Positions 35,716-46,961 of a stretch of 64,000 nucleotides of DNA are shown one piece after another. Position 1 is the stretch's first letter, and every line of letters begins with the position of its first letter. A model generated the notes under the pieces. The model saw only the letters and a list, made by a program, of their open reading frames with translations, had not been told where the DNA came from and ran no database searches. Position numbers and translations under genes: made by a program. The stretch covers positions 6,846,501 through 6,910,500 of the forward strand of contig JAZHRO010000012.1 in assembly GCA_037157565.1 (NCBI GenBank), in the 5' to 3' direction. This stretch comes from Thalassia testudinum (taxonomy: Eukaryota; Streptophyta; Magnoliopsida; Alismatales; Hydrocharitaceae).

Positions 35716-36260
35716 CAGGCCTTTCAAGCTTGAGTCTGCTTAAGAGGATAGATAGGTCATATGGCCCTATTTCTTAGGGGTGCATTTCCTCCCTCATCAT
35801 CTTTATTAATGGTGTAGCACTATTATAGTGCTTGGTGGGTTCTTAGGTGCATTTAACACCTCAAGGAACCCAGTTCAAATCTAGGAAGGCTACCTAGGAG
35901 CAATAACTTATGTACATATTTACTTAACTATGCTTATTAGTAAATTAGCTAAGGTTGTGACTAACCTTAAGAACAAAGCTTAATGGGATCTTTGGGCTTA
36001 AATATGACATTTATGAACTAATTAGCTAAATATGGCTTAGGGGAATGATCAAGAACCTATGGACTAAGGTGAGCTACGAGTTCACTGAACCAAATGATTC
36101 ATGTTGGTAGTAGATACTACTAGGTTTGTACCCAAAACAAGAGCTTCGATCAAGGTGATAGGTTGTAAACTGGTCACCAAACTCAAGTAATAGTGGTGAA
36201 AGCCATGTTGCACCCACAAGTACAAAAGATGCTAGGATACCTTAGGAGTTGCGATGTAAG
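35716..36260. other. Unassigned sequence between Gypsy gag and Copia-D
   Basis: No coding similarity. A short inverted repeat (CTCTTAGGCTTG ... CTTAAGAG) occurs near 35705-35750, and a box B-like word GTTCAAATCT near 35873. It probably contains the unrelated DNA that replaced the rest of the Gypsy element. Confidence 0.4.
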
Positions 36261-36847
36261 TGATGGATTTTAGACCGAATGAAAAAATCAATCCACTGAT
36301 AAACAAATCATTGGAAAGGTTTATAAATCCTAAAATCTCTTATTCCCATATGTATTGATAATCCCAAAACCAAGGAGAGTGTGAATGGATACCTGTGTCC
36401 ATCGCTTGATCTTCTTAAGGAAGGATGCGTGCAACAATCCTTCTATTTCCCGTAGAGTTTTTCCAACAGGGTTTGGCAATGTTGCTTCTAGGGATCCAGA
36501 GAGAATGATCGTGGAAGAGAGGAGACATTATGTTCTCGTACCCCTTCAGTTTCCACCTAGGGCCCTTATATTTTCCACGATGGGGTGCGGGAAAACAAAA
36601 CCGCCCATTACTCGCATATCCCCGGAGACCATAACCACAATATTTTGAAATCGACAGTTTTACCCATCAACAAACTGTAATTCCCCTAAGAGTCTATATG
36701 CAATTCATCTCATATTCTTGAAAGTGCAATTTACCCAGTTCTTATTGGATCACATAATGGACATATTTACCAATATATACACATATGATATATATTAATA
36801 TAAATCTCCTTATAATAATGTATGTATGTCCACTAATGATTCTAATA
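36261..36847 (-). repeat. Copia-D 3' LTR
   Basis: Starts TGATGGATTTTAGACC and ends TCTAATA on the plus strand, with both terminal dinucleotides altered relative to TGTTGG...GTAACA in the other LTR. The minus strand beside it (AGTGGGAGAT) is the polypurine tract. Confidence 0.88.
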
Positions 36848-37495
36848 ATCTCCCACTTGAGCAACGTATATTATCCACATAGACTTACATTAATTTAAAC
36901 AGTTTGAACTCAAAAAATGTATATCAGATACATATGAAAATGCATCTCCACCAATCCCGTCCATACTGTATTAGTCATAGGACCAATGCGGACTAAACCC
37001 TTCAATGATCACATACAACAACATAAATAATGACATAGATCAAATATGGGTACATTGCATGAAAAATTGCATGTCTAAATGATCCATACATGCCTATTTT
37101 TCAACTAGTCCAACCTGATTATAAGAGATCAAGAATGCAGTATAGATTGAGTTCAAAAACAAACATAACTTTATTTGCGCAAAAATAAATGTTTATATCC
37201 ACTCTTAATGAACACCAGAATGCAAGAAACAAACTCCCACTAAATTGCAGTATCATATAAAAGATACAACATCCATTCGGGCTACATGCTCATTAAAGAC
37301 TCTAGGCATTAGCCCCTAAATGAGCGGGTTTGCCACCACGGAGTGAGTTCCAATGTACTTTATGGATACTTGACTATTTTGAACTCTTTCTTTAATTACC
37401 AAAAACTTAATGTCAATATGCTTTGACCTCGACGAACTTCTGTTGTTATTCGAATACAGCATTGCGAAATTATTGTCACAATAGGTTCGTAGTGG

Positions 37496-38032
37496 TCATT
37501 CAACACTACCCAAAATGTGTAAAGCTGTGACAAAATTCTTAAGCCATATTCCCTGATTCGAGGCCACAAACCATGCTATGAATTCTACTTCCATGGTAGA
37601 GGTGGCTATCATCATTTTCTTAGCACTCCTCCACGAAATAGTTCCCCCTCCCAGCAGAAAAATATAGCCCGAAGTAGACCTTCGACTATCCTGACAACCC
37701 GCAAAATCGAAGTCCAAATACCTGAGGACCTCCAGAGTATTAGATCTCTTATACATGAGCATGAAGTCTTTTGTTTTCTGAAGATATCACATGACCCGCT
37801 TGGCTGCCTTTCAATGATTGGGCCCGGGATTACTCAAGTATCTGCCTAACATGCCAATAATGTATGCAATATCTGGCAACGTGCAAACTTGTGCATACAT
37901 CAAACTTCCCACTGCCAACGCATAGGGAATATTCTCCATTTCCTTACCTTCAACCTGATTCTTAGGACACTGATTAAGGGAGAATTTATCCCCTTTAGCC
38001 ACAGGAGTGTCTCCTGCCTTACAGTTTTCCAT
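37496..38032 (-). pseudogene. Copia-D RNase H
   Basis: The frame 37811-38032 has VAVGSLMYAQVCTLPDIAY-type residues (AVGSLMYAQVCTLPDIA) and LGRYLSNPG. After a short gap 37762-37496 has DFAGCQDSRRSTSGYIFLL, ISWRSAKKMMIATSTMEVE and ASNQGIWLKNF. These are the standard Copia RNase H motifs. A stop or frameshift near 37790 separates the two halves. Confidence 0.9.
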
Positions 38033-38054
38033 GTCAAATCTCTTTAAAATGGTT

Positions 38055-38677
38055 TCAATGTAGTTCTTCTATGATACCCAGAGAGCGGTCTCGATGTATC
38101 TGAATTCCTAATACAAAATAAGCTTCACCAAAATCTTTCATATCAAATTTATTTGAAAGAAATCTCTTGGTTTCAAACAGTAAATCATTATCATTAGAGG
38201 CAAGTAATATGTCATCGACATATAAAATCAGGAAAACATGTTTGCCCTTATCGAATTTATGGTATACACTTTCATCCACTGAATTTGTCTCAAAACGAAA
38301 TGAGACAACAACCTGATAAAATTTGTAATACCATTGACGTGAAGCCTGTTTTAGACCATAAATGGCTTTCTTTAATCTACAAACCATTTGCTTTGCTTCA
38401 CCTAAGGCAAAGCATTCTAGTTGCACCATATATATCGTTTCATCAATGTCACCATTGAGAAATGCCATTTTCACGTCCATTTCGTGTAGCTCTAAGTCAA
38501 AATGAGCCACCAAAGCCATAATGATTCTAAAGGAGTTTTTAGAAGAAATAAGGGAGAATGTTTCTTTGAAATCAATGCCTTCCTTTTGAGTGAAGCATTT
38601 TGCAACAAGATGAGCCTTATACTTATCCATATTGCCTTTAGAATACTTCTTGGTTTTAAAAATTCATTTACAACCAA
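38055..38677 (-). pseudogene. Copia-D reverse transcriptase
   Basis: A 191-codon frame holds HEMDVKMAFLNGDIDETIY, KAIYGLKQASRQWYYKF and FLILYVDDILLASND, then FDMKDFGEAYFVLGIQIHRD. The YVDD catalytic box is intact. The beginning of the RT lies in another frame (38492-38677), so a frameshift separates it from integrase. Confidence 0.92.
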
Positions 38678-38886
38678 TGGGTTTTACACCATCAAGCAAT
38701 GGGACAAGTTCCCAAATGTCATTATCACTCATTGATTTCATATCTTCATTCATGGCATCGATCCATTCTTGGGAGTGAGAACTCCTCATGGCATGAGCGA
38801 CCGAAATGGGATCTGTATCCATTTGGTTTGCCTCTAGTTCCTGGAGAAATATAACATAGTCAGTGGAAATTGCACTTTTCCTTTCC

Positions 38887-39787
38887 CTAGTGGACCGCCC
38901 CTAAAGGTTGCTCCCTGAACATTTTGAGGTTGTTGAGTTTGATCCATAGGAAGATTTTCACCATTACTTTCATCCCTTTCTGTCGTTGGGACAACATTAG
39001 GAATGACAACTTAACCCTCATTAGTAATATACATAGGAATAGGGTCAAGTTTTTGGAAAGTAATGTACCTATCACCTCTACCCAAACCAATATCCTTAAA
39101 AAATGGGCGTTTCTCGTTTCAAAAAATAAATGAGTCCCAGGGACAAAAAACTTATATCCATTATATCTTTTAGAGTATCCAATAAAATAGCAGCTGACCA
39201 TTCTGGAGTCCAATTTTCTTTCATTAAGTCTATAAGGCCTAGTCTCAGCTGGACATCTCCAAATATGAAAGTGCCTAAGGCTTAGTAATTTACCAGTCCA
39301 CATTTCATATGGGGTTTTTGGTACTGTCTTTGATGGTACTCTATTTAAAATATATGCTGTTGTCTTTAATGCTTCTCCCCAGAGGGACTCTGGTAAAGAA
39401 GTATGGTTAATCATGCTTCTCACCATATCCTTAAGAGTTCTATTGCGCCTCTCTGCAACACCGTTCATGCTAGGTGTCCCTAGCATGGTGTATTGAGGCA
39501 CAATACCACATTCATCTAGGAATAAATCAAACGATTTTTGACGTTGTCCCTGATCCATCAAATCTGTTGTAGTATTCATCACCACGGTCAAATCTGACGA
39601 CCTTAATCCTTTTCCCAAGTTGATTTTCAACTTCGGCCTTATAGGATTTGAAAGCATCTAAAGACCATGATTTCTCATTAATCAGATATAAGTATTCATA
39701 TCTAGAGAAATCATCTATGAACGTAATAAAATATTGTTGACCATTCCATGAAACCAAAGGAAATGGCTCACAAATATCTATATGCAT
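38887..39787 (-). pseudogene. Copia-D integrase, frameshifted
   Basis: The first frame (39787-39527) has MHIDICEPFPLVSWNGQQY, ITFIDDFSRYEYLYLI and [10 protein letters not shown], carrying the first two catalytic Asp positions. A frameshift near 39580 moves to the second frame, which has [19 protein letters not shown] (catalytic Glu), [11 protein letters not shown] and [19 protein letters not shown]. The 3' part is degraded. The order and motifs are typical of Copia. Confidence 0.9.
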
Positions 39788-39838
39788 CAGTTCTAAGATG
39801 TCAGTAGCTCATATGGCACCTACACCTAATTTGTTTAT

Positions 39839-40420
39839 TCATTTCCCTTTTAAACATTCTACACAAACATTTAAATCCATATAATTAAGGGAATGGAGAA
39901 TTCCTATGGAAATAAGCCTATCAATTCTCTTTTTAGAGATATAACCCAAACGCCTATGCCATAACATTCTGGAATCCTCATAAGTTAATTTTCTTTTCGT
40001 ACCACTAGATATAGTATGCAAGGATTCAAAAGTAAAGAAAGACATATGAAGCTTATATAAATTGTCATTCGAAGATAAAGAACAAGTAGCAATAAGACTT
40101 AAATTAAGAAACAACTTAAATTGCTTATCTCCAAAAGAACAAGAATAACCTGACTTGTCCAATAGATAAACAGAAATTAAGTTCCGTCTAAATGACGATA
40201 CTATGAAAGTTTCTTTTAAATCTAAAGCATAACCAGTACTCAGAAGCAATCTAAAATCTACAACAACTTTGACCTCCGCCTTCTTGCCGTCGCCCACGTA
40301 TATGAACCTTTCGACTTCACTTGGTAGTCGGCAATTTAGACAACCCTGCATAGACATACTAATGTGAATAGTTGTTCCCGAATCTATCTACCAAATGTCT
40401 AAGGGTATGGAAGCTAAATT
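39839..40420 (-). pseudogene. Copia-D protease and GAG-pre-integrase
   Basis: The protease loop reads IDSGTTIHIS just after an in-frame stop (near 40390). The Asp is retained and the usual Ala/Gly-Ala position is altered. The 39839-40357 frame continues with FIVSSFRRNLISVYLLDKSG and the pre-integrase signature MLWHRRLGYISKKRI plus CVECLKGK. This corresponds to the standard order before integrase. Confidence 0.88.
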
Positions 40421-40558
40421 AACTTCTGAACAAACATAAGAAAGATACGTAGCCTTCTTATCACGCAAGGCGTGATACTTTGTATAGTCCTTCTTTACGT
40501 GTCCTTCACCTTTGCAGAAGAAACAGGTTGACTTAGGCTTCTTCTGCTTGCCTTTAGA

Positions 40559-41086
40559 TCAAGAACTAGCAGCAACATCATTCGCCCTTTTCCTTTTGGA
40601 ACTGATAACTAAATGAGCACTTTCAAGTTTGTCTTGCTTAAGTCTCTCCTCTTCTTGCACACAATGAGAAATAAGCTCATTGAGAGACCATTTCTCCCTT
40701 TGACAGTTATAACTTATTTTAAACAGTCCATACTGTGCAGACAGGGATATCAAAACTAAATGCACTAGGAGGTCTTTCGACAGTTCTAGTTTCAGTGCCT
40801 CTAGCTTTGAAGCCAAATGAGACATCTCTATGATGTGCTCTCTTATGCTCCTAGTTCCTTTATACTTAAGAGAGATAAGCTTCCCCAGAAGGTTGCTTGT
40901 CTCAGCCTTTTCGTTTTTCGCAAAACGTTTCTCTATCTCATTAAGAAATCCTTTGGCATTGGACTCCTCTGAGATAGCACCCTTAAAATTTTCTGGTATG
41001 GCGTGCTTCATGATCATTAGACACATGCGATTGGAACGCTCCCACCTCTCAAAGTACTTCTTAGCATCAGTAGTACTTTGATCCAT
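40559..41086 (-). pseudogene. Copia-D gag (UBN2 capsid)
   Basis: A 175-codon open frame begins MDQSTTDAKKYFERWERSN and contains ISLKYKGTRSIREHI and SYNCQREKWSLNELI, typical of Copia UBN2 gag. The reading continues past a stop at 40559 into the zinc knuckle CFFCKGEGHVKKDY. There the last metal-binding Cys is replaced by Tyr, which would disrupt zinc and RNA binding. The true N terminus may lie further right, since Copia gags usually start with additional residues. Confidence 0.88.
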
Positions 41087-41699
41087 AAGAGGAGGCTATT
41101 CCACCCTTAATGCATGGTCTAGATCCATGCACCCGAGAACTATCATGACACTCTCCTTCTAGAATTTAACGTTAGACCCATTCAATTCTAGAATGGAGTT
41201 CAGATTGGCAGTAATAGCAGATGCAGAGGAGTTAACTGTAATATAGGACAAAAAAATACTCTAATGAATAAATAAACTTGAGAAAATCATACAATATTGG
41301 CATGTAGTCTTTGGACAGAAATAACAAGAGGCAAAAATGAATAACCAAACATAAGAGTTTAAAAAATGCAAGGTAGATGAATTTATCTTTGGATTAGTTC
41401 ATTACTCACATATAAAAGCAAAATAAACAACTCATATTTGTTATCAATTGCTTTGTGAGGTTCAGTCAAATAGTAAATCTCTTTTGGGTTATTCACTACT
41501 CATAGGAACAACACAAAAGCAATCATTTTGATGTTATAGATCAATTAGCACAAGAAACAATGAACTGCTTTGGCAAATAAATTGTTAAATCCACTAATCA
41601 ATCTAGATACACCAAAACGAACTACAATAATGTAGTACTATATATAGTTATACCCAATGATTCGTGATCAAATAGTTTATATCCCCAATCAACATGTCA

Positions 41700-42290
41700 G
41701 TACTGGTACTGGTCCTTCTGTATTGGTACTAGGATGATATGTACCGGTATTGGTATTTATGTACCGGTACTACATGAGTACTTGACCGATCCCGGAACTA
41801 TGTCCACTATCATACATGTACCAATACTGATGAGAAGTACCGGGACCTCATTTATACTGGACCGATCCTGGGATGCAAGCAGTATCCTACATGTATCGGT
41901 ACTCATGATGAGTACCGATACTCTATCGATATTGGCAGTACTCTTATAGTGTGTCCAGTATCCCATATGTACCGGTACTCATGACGAGTACCGGTACCAC
42001 CTCGATACTGGAATAGACTTGGGCCCCGACCAGTATCCCTCGTGTATTGGTACTCATGATGAGTATCGGTACTACTTCAATACTGGTAACACTCCTGGGC
42101 GTGACCAATATCCCTCATGTACCAATACTCATGATAAGTACCGGCGACACTCCAGGAAGCGCCCGATCGGTACCTGTACCTTACCAGTACTAGTACTCAT
42201 GATAAGTATCGATACCAGACTGGTTATGGCCCGATTCCAGGGTGGCGATCAGAATTCAAAATCACACATAGACATCTCAAAATCGATCTT
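41700..42290 (-). repeat. ~75 bp hairpin minisatellite in the Copia-D leader
   Basis: Words of the form GGTACTCATGATGAGTACC recur with cores at 41769, 41826, 41901, 41977, 42052, 42127 and 42195, mostly 75-76 bp apart. Each core is nearly self-complementary. The spacers share CTGG, CCAGTATCC and ATGT words. The array fills the untranslated leader between PBS and gag. Confidence 0.9.
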
Positions 42291-42471
42291 GGATTAAAAA
42301 TGATGTTACAGTAATCACAAAGGGATTAAAACTAGCACGAATCACCCTTTAAAACATTGATTCAACTAAGATGGGCTTAAAAATTGAATCAAACATGATT
42401 TCAGGGGTTGTTCTTGTCTGAATGAAAACTCCAAGAAATCAAACGTCAGATTACAATGCAACGAAAATCAG

Positions 42472-42487
42472 AGGCTCTGATATCACA
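42472..42487 (-). other. Copia-D primer binding site (tRNA-Met type)
   Basis: The minus strand reads TGATATCAGAGCC immediately inside the 5' LTR, one base from the standard site. Confidence 0.85.
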
Positions 42488-43077
42488 TGTTGGATTTTAG
42501 ACCAAATGAAAAACCCAATCCACTCATAAACAAATCATTGGAAAGGTTTACAAATCCCAAAATCTTTGATTCTCACATGTATTGATAATCCCAAAACCAA
42601 AGAGATTATGAATGGATACCTGTATCAATCGCTTAATCTTCTTAAGGAAGGATGCATGTAACAATCCTTCTATTTCCCGTAGAGTTTTTCCAACGGGGTT
42701 TGGCGATGGTGCTTCCAGGGATCCAGAGAGAATAAGCACGGAAGAGAGAACGAGACATTATGTTCTCGTGCCCCTTCAATGTCCACCTAGGGCCTTTATA
42801 TTTCTCATGATGGGGTGCGGGAAAATAAAATCATCCATTACTCACATATTCCCAAGGATCATAACCACAATATTTTGGAATTGACGGTTCTATCCATCAA
42901 CAAACCATAATTCCCCCAAGGGTCTCTATGCAATTAATCTCATATTCTTGGAATTGTAATTTATCCAATTCTTATTGGATTACATAATGATCATATTTAC
43001 CAATATATACGTATATGATATATATTAATGTAAGTCTCCTTATAATAATATATGTATGTCCATTAATGATTGTAACA
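42488..43077 (-). repeat. Copia-D 5' LTR
   Basis: Starts TGTTGGATTTTAGACC and ends GTAACA on the plus strand. It is collinear with 36261-36847, including the GGGTTTGGC(A/G)ATG and CCTTATAATAAT blocks. Confidence 0.9.
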
Positions 43078-43240
43078 AAAAGCTCATTCCACATAAAATT
43101 AAAGCAAAAACACTCAACTTTATATTGTTCCTAGCAAAAGCATTGGTGGCCCAGGTTCACTCTCTATTGAGGAGGATCTAAAATAAGATCAAAACATTCT
43201 TGATCAAGCCTAAGTTGAGAAAACTCCTTGAGTTCTCAAG
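43078..43240. other. Spacer between Copia-D and solo LTR S2
   Basis: About 165 bp of AT-rich sequence without similarity to its neighbours. It continues at 46012 once S2 is removed. Confidence 0.5.
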
Positions 43241-43245
43241 CATTA

Positions 43246-46006
43246 TGTTAAGATCCGTGCTATTTAAGCCTTTTAAGACGTTTGGACTGTGGGTTAGACG
43301 TCTGGACACATTCCCAAACGTCTGAAAATGAAAAAATTTGAGTACGAACTCTCATCTGCGCCCGTACTACATGCAGACAGTACTCTCATTATCCCTCCTC
43401 TTCTTCTTCTCTCTCTTCCGTCCCCAGCAAACCCTAAACTTGTTCTATAAAACCCCTCCCCCACCTTCATTCTCCTCACTTCTCAGCCACTAGCCACCTT
43501 CCTCTCTTCTTCCTAGAGCAAGCGAGAGCGCGAGAGCGACGTAGAGGAGGAGCGGCGTGAGAAGGAGAGGAGGAGGTGAGCTTGCGAGCTTGCGTAGGAG
43601 CTCACCGATGAGCGCACGGCCGGAGCGACACGTGCGCGAGGCGAAGGAGTGCATCGGGGAGGTCCTCCCCGACACTACTGCAGCCGGAGCTGCAGGCGAG
43701 GGGGCGCGGCGCGGCCACACGTGGTGTGGGAGCAGCGGAAGCAGGTTTTGGTTCTGGATTTTTCCTAGAATTAGACGTCTAGAGTGACCTCCAGACGACG
43801 GTGTGGACATCTGGAGGTGGTGCCATACGTCTGAGGAGAAGGCTTTGCGAAGGTATGTTTTCTTTGCGGATATGGCCATGCAGACCGCTCTGCCGATCCC
43901 TTTTTGCATGCCTGTTTTGAGAAGATCGGGTATCTGCGTGCAGGATTCACTTTGGGAAGGCGCGGGACACGCCCTCCCATGCTTTTCAGACATCTGGGCG
44001 ACATACCAGACGACAGAAAGTGCTTCCAGACGTCCGGAGAGGTGGTCGGACGTTTGGAGCTGGGTCCAAATGGTCCAGAAGAGTTCCTGGACGTCTGAGG
44101 ATTAGCGCAGGGCTTGAGGTATGACACTGGACACTTTTAAGACATCTGGAAGTTGTTCCAGACATCTGATTTGAATCAGAAACGCTAATTTCTTGACCCA
44201 TTTAGGGTCCGTTTGAGGTCTATTTTCCGTAATAAGATACAGACGTTTCCCATATGAATTCCTCTACTTGTTAGAAGACTTTCTATACTATTTTGAATAT
44301 TCTCTTGTGATTGATCCTTGTGATAGGACTTCATTCCGTTGCGGGTTCGGGACTTGCTGAGGCACGTGAGCCTACCATTCAAGCCCCTACTACTCCTGGG
44401 TTTATTGGTAGAGTGGCTTCCTCTTAATTTAATTAAAACCTAAATGCATGTGTGTAATGAATGATTAGAACCTAGGATATGGCATGAATCTTAGGACGAG
44501 AAACACTTGAAATGTCTGTAATGGATGATTGAATTGCAGTCTTGAATGAGTAGGTAGAATGATAACAATTGCCTGTAAATAAATAACAGCTGCTTGTGAA
44601 ATGTAAAGTACTTGTGCTAGCAAACTGTTGCATGTAAATTCCTGTTATATACGTTAAATGACATAATACGAGCTGCATGTATATAAATTGAGAATGGTAA
44701 CGTGAATGATGGAAATACGAGCTACTTGTGTATAACCTGTGTACAGAAATGTGAACACAAGTTGCATATGTATAACATGAGAATGGAAATAGAAATGATG
44801 AAACCTGGTATGGCATGGCCTAAGGAATATGAGCATGAACCCTACAGGGAATTAGGAGTTGAGCTCCTGAAAATAAATGGAATGGATCTGGAAATGCGTT
44901 GGGAAATGTGCTGGCCCTTGAGTACATGGTACCAAGGGGAGCGCACGTTACCTCTTAGTGTAGAGGGGTGCTTGCCGCCTTCGGGTTGAGACTTGGGGTG
45001 GGTTTGGCCACTTTGCACCGACTCTATGGCCCTTGTGTACACTGTACCGGGGAGAGCTACTAGTGTTGGGAGAGAATTAGCCACCCCACGGGGCTCGAGG
45101 TTCAGCTAGTCGCCCTACACTGACTTGTTAGGCCTACTGGACAAACCAAGGTAGTCAAGCGAGGGTGTGCAGACTGTGGAGGGGCGAGACCCCTGTTTGG
45201 TTACTGAGATGGTTAGGCTCTATACTGGTTCCGTGCTATACTTTGGGTGCACCCGCTAACGGAAACGACTGACCGCGTGTCAGTGCGGGGTAGCTACCCG
45301 TGCGATTATCGTGCATGTCGTAGTTACCGTTACGTCTGTCCGTGACCTTAGGGTGGTTGACTGGGTGTAGGATCACCACGGGAGACTCTCTCAGCTAAGA
45401 GAGCACCACGTGTGCCTTCTACTCTTCGAAAAAGACTACAATCAAGATCCTTCCCACGAGAAACATTCGAGATCAAGAAAGAGATCTGATAATAAGCCAA
45501 TGGGTAAGAAGGGAATAACTTGTGAAATAATGAAGTTGGAAAACAACAGGTACCTGTTCACTTTTACTGCTTTAGTTAGTTGGTTGCCACTCTACTCAGT
45601 GTTCGCTGACTTTGTGTACTCATAACCCTTTTCAGGTCCAGGTGTTGAGTAGCCAGAGCCTACAGCTGTAGAGGGTGTTGGGTCTAGTAGAGCCCAGCAG
45701 TTGTAGTTTCTTTGTTGTACTTCTTTCTGTTGTAGTGAGTAGACTCTTGCACCTTTACGTTTGTACTCGTACATTCTATACTTTATATTCTTGTACTTGG
45801 TTACTTTTCTACTATTGTGGTGGTGTGTACTGTAGTAGTTTTATTTCTTTACTGCTGTACTTTTATTACTGTTAGTTGCTTAGCATAGTGAATGTGGTTT
45901 ACTTTCTTACTTTTTGGTTACTTCCTCGTTGGACGACTGGATATTGGAATCAGTCGAATCGATCCGATCTCATAACCTGTAGGGATTCGAGAACCAGATC
46001 GTAACA
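43246..46006 (+). repeat. Solo LTR-S copy S2 (2761 bp)
   Basis: Starts TGTTAAGATCCGTG and ends CCAGATCGTAACA, with identical target duplications CATTA at 43241-43245 and 46007-46011. The duplications and absence of any internal coding region make it a textbook solo LTR. Plus orientation is set by the TATAAAA at 43446-43452. AGACGTCT-type words cluster at 43270-43325, 43770-43840, 43985-44100 and 44140-44170. It holds one unit of the ~52 bp repeat (about 44470). Frames inside (for example 43490-43993 minus) follow GC-rich low-complexity sequence only. Confidence 0.93.
43446..43452 (+). promoter_or_regulatory. LTR-S TATA box in S2
   Basis: TATAAAA is preceded by AACCCTAAAC and followed by a CCCCTCCCCC tract. 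The same context occurs in S0 (TATAAAAA at 22952-22959), supporting a conserved promoter. Use in vivo is inferred. Confidence 0.6.
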
Positions 46007-46011
46007 CATTA

Positions 46012-46508
46012 GACTAAGAGCCTCTCCCTTAAGACCCAACTCATTTATCAGTACATAAGTAACATCTCTTTATGCAAGAGATGGATAACGAGGATCATAT
46101 GTACTTATTATGTTCGACGATTAAAGAGGAATTTTGAGATGTCATGAGAAGGATATATCTCGGCTAGAGAGATGATTCCAAAATAGATTAATTGTAGTGA
46201 CATGTAAAGGAATTAATATTTAAAATGAATTAAGCTATTGAAATAGTATAGAAAAATAGGTATAGGAATAATTTGGGTAGCTAACGATACACCAACACCA
46301 CCCACTTTTTCGTGTCAGTGCATAGTTTTTTTTGCCCCAGGCAACTTGTCGCACCTGGCTCATTTTCAAGCCAAGATGCCATAGAGTTTAGCTTCCGATG
46401 AGCAAATATCAATTATATATAGGCTTTGGAAAGGATGAGATGTGGATTTTATCGGGACTACAACGCCTAGAGTTAACAAAGGTGGACTGTCATCATTTAG
46501 GGTTGTGT
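46012..46508. other. Intergenic, no gene recognised
   Basis: Low-complexity flank of S2. The minus frame 46366-46554 has no recognisable domain. Confidence 0.45.
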
Positions 46509-46600
46509 GTGGACCCACTTGGAGTTTGTTACGGAATCGTGCCAATACCACCACGTGGACCCACTTGGAGTTCGTTAGGGAAACATGCTAATACCACCAC
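46509..46600. repeat. 46 bp tandem duplication
   Basis: Units 46509-46554 and 46555-46600 both begin GTGGACCCACTTGGAGTT and end AATACCACCAC, with a few differences between them. Confidence 0.9.
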
Positions 46601-46643
46601 GCTATCTTTCTAGCCCGTTTCATACTCGACAATGGGGAGTAAG

Positions 46644-46957
46644 GTGCTGTTTGCTAACAGGATTAATTCAAATTAAGGATTATTTTAAGTTTCTTTTATT
46701 ACTTTAATGTAAATTTTTATATAATAATTTTCAATTATTTCCATTTATTTTTATTATTAAAAAATACACATTATATCCTTCATTTTCATTTTTAATATTA
46801 AATAAATATCCACTAATATTCTCCACTCCTACTTATACTATTAAATAAATATTCATTAACATCATATCAATATGTCAATCATTTTAATCATATACTTAAT
46901 TCTATCTTTATTCCACCACCTAAACAAATACCACTTTCACTTATTCTAAACATAGCC
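46644..46957. mobile_element. MITE-like element (314 bp)
   Basis: Very AT-rich sequence. Its ends GTGCTGTTTG and CTAAACATAGCC form an imperfect terminal inverted repeat of the TGTTTGG type common in plant MITEs. TAAG flanks both sides (46640-46643, 46958-46961). It does not encode protein. Superfamily is uncertain because a 4 bp duplication is not diagnostic. Confidence 0.55.
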
Positions 46958-46961
46958 TAAG

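Larger units (their letters stand above)
36261..43077 (-). mobile_element. Copia-D LTR retrotransposon, full length, coding broken
   Basis: Two LTRs of about 590 bp (36261-36847 and 42488-43077) bracket a 5.6 kb interior. In minus orientation: PBS, a leader with a hairpin minisatellite, gag, zinc knuckle, protease, GAG-pre-integrase, integrase, RT, RNase H and polypurine tract. Every expected domain is present, but stops and frameshifts interrupt the polyprotein. The flanks GTAAG and AAAAG are only a partial match as target duplication. The LTRs look about 90 percent identical by eye, so insertion is not very recent. Confidence 0.92.

Noticed and set aside
41700..42290. Regularly spaced repeats considered as a CRISPR array
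   Set aside because: Plant nuclear context, repeats are degenerate and near-palindromic, spacers are related to each other, and the array lies inside a Copia leader with no cas genes.
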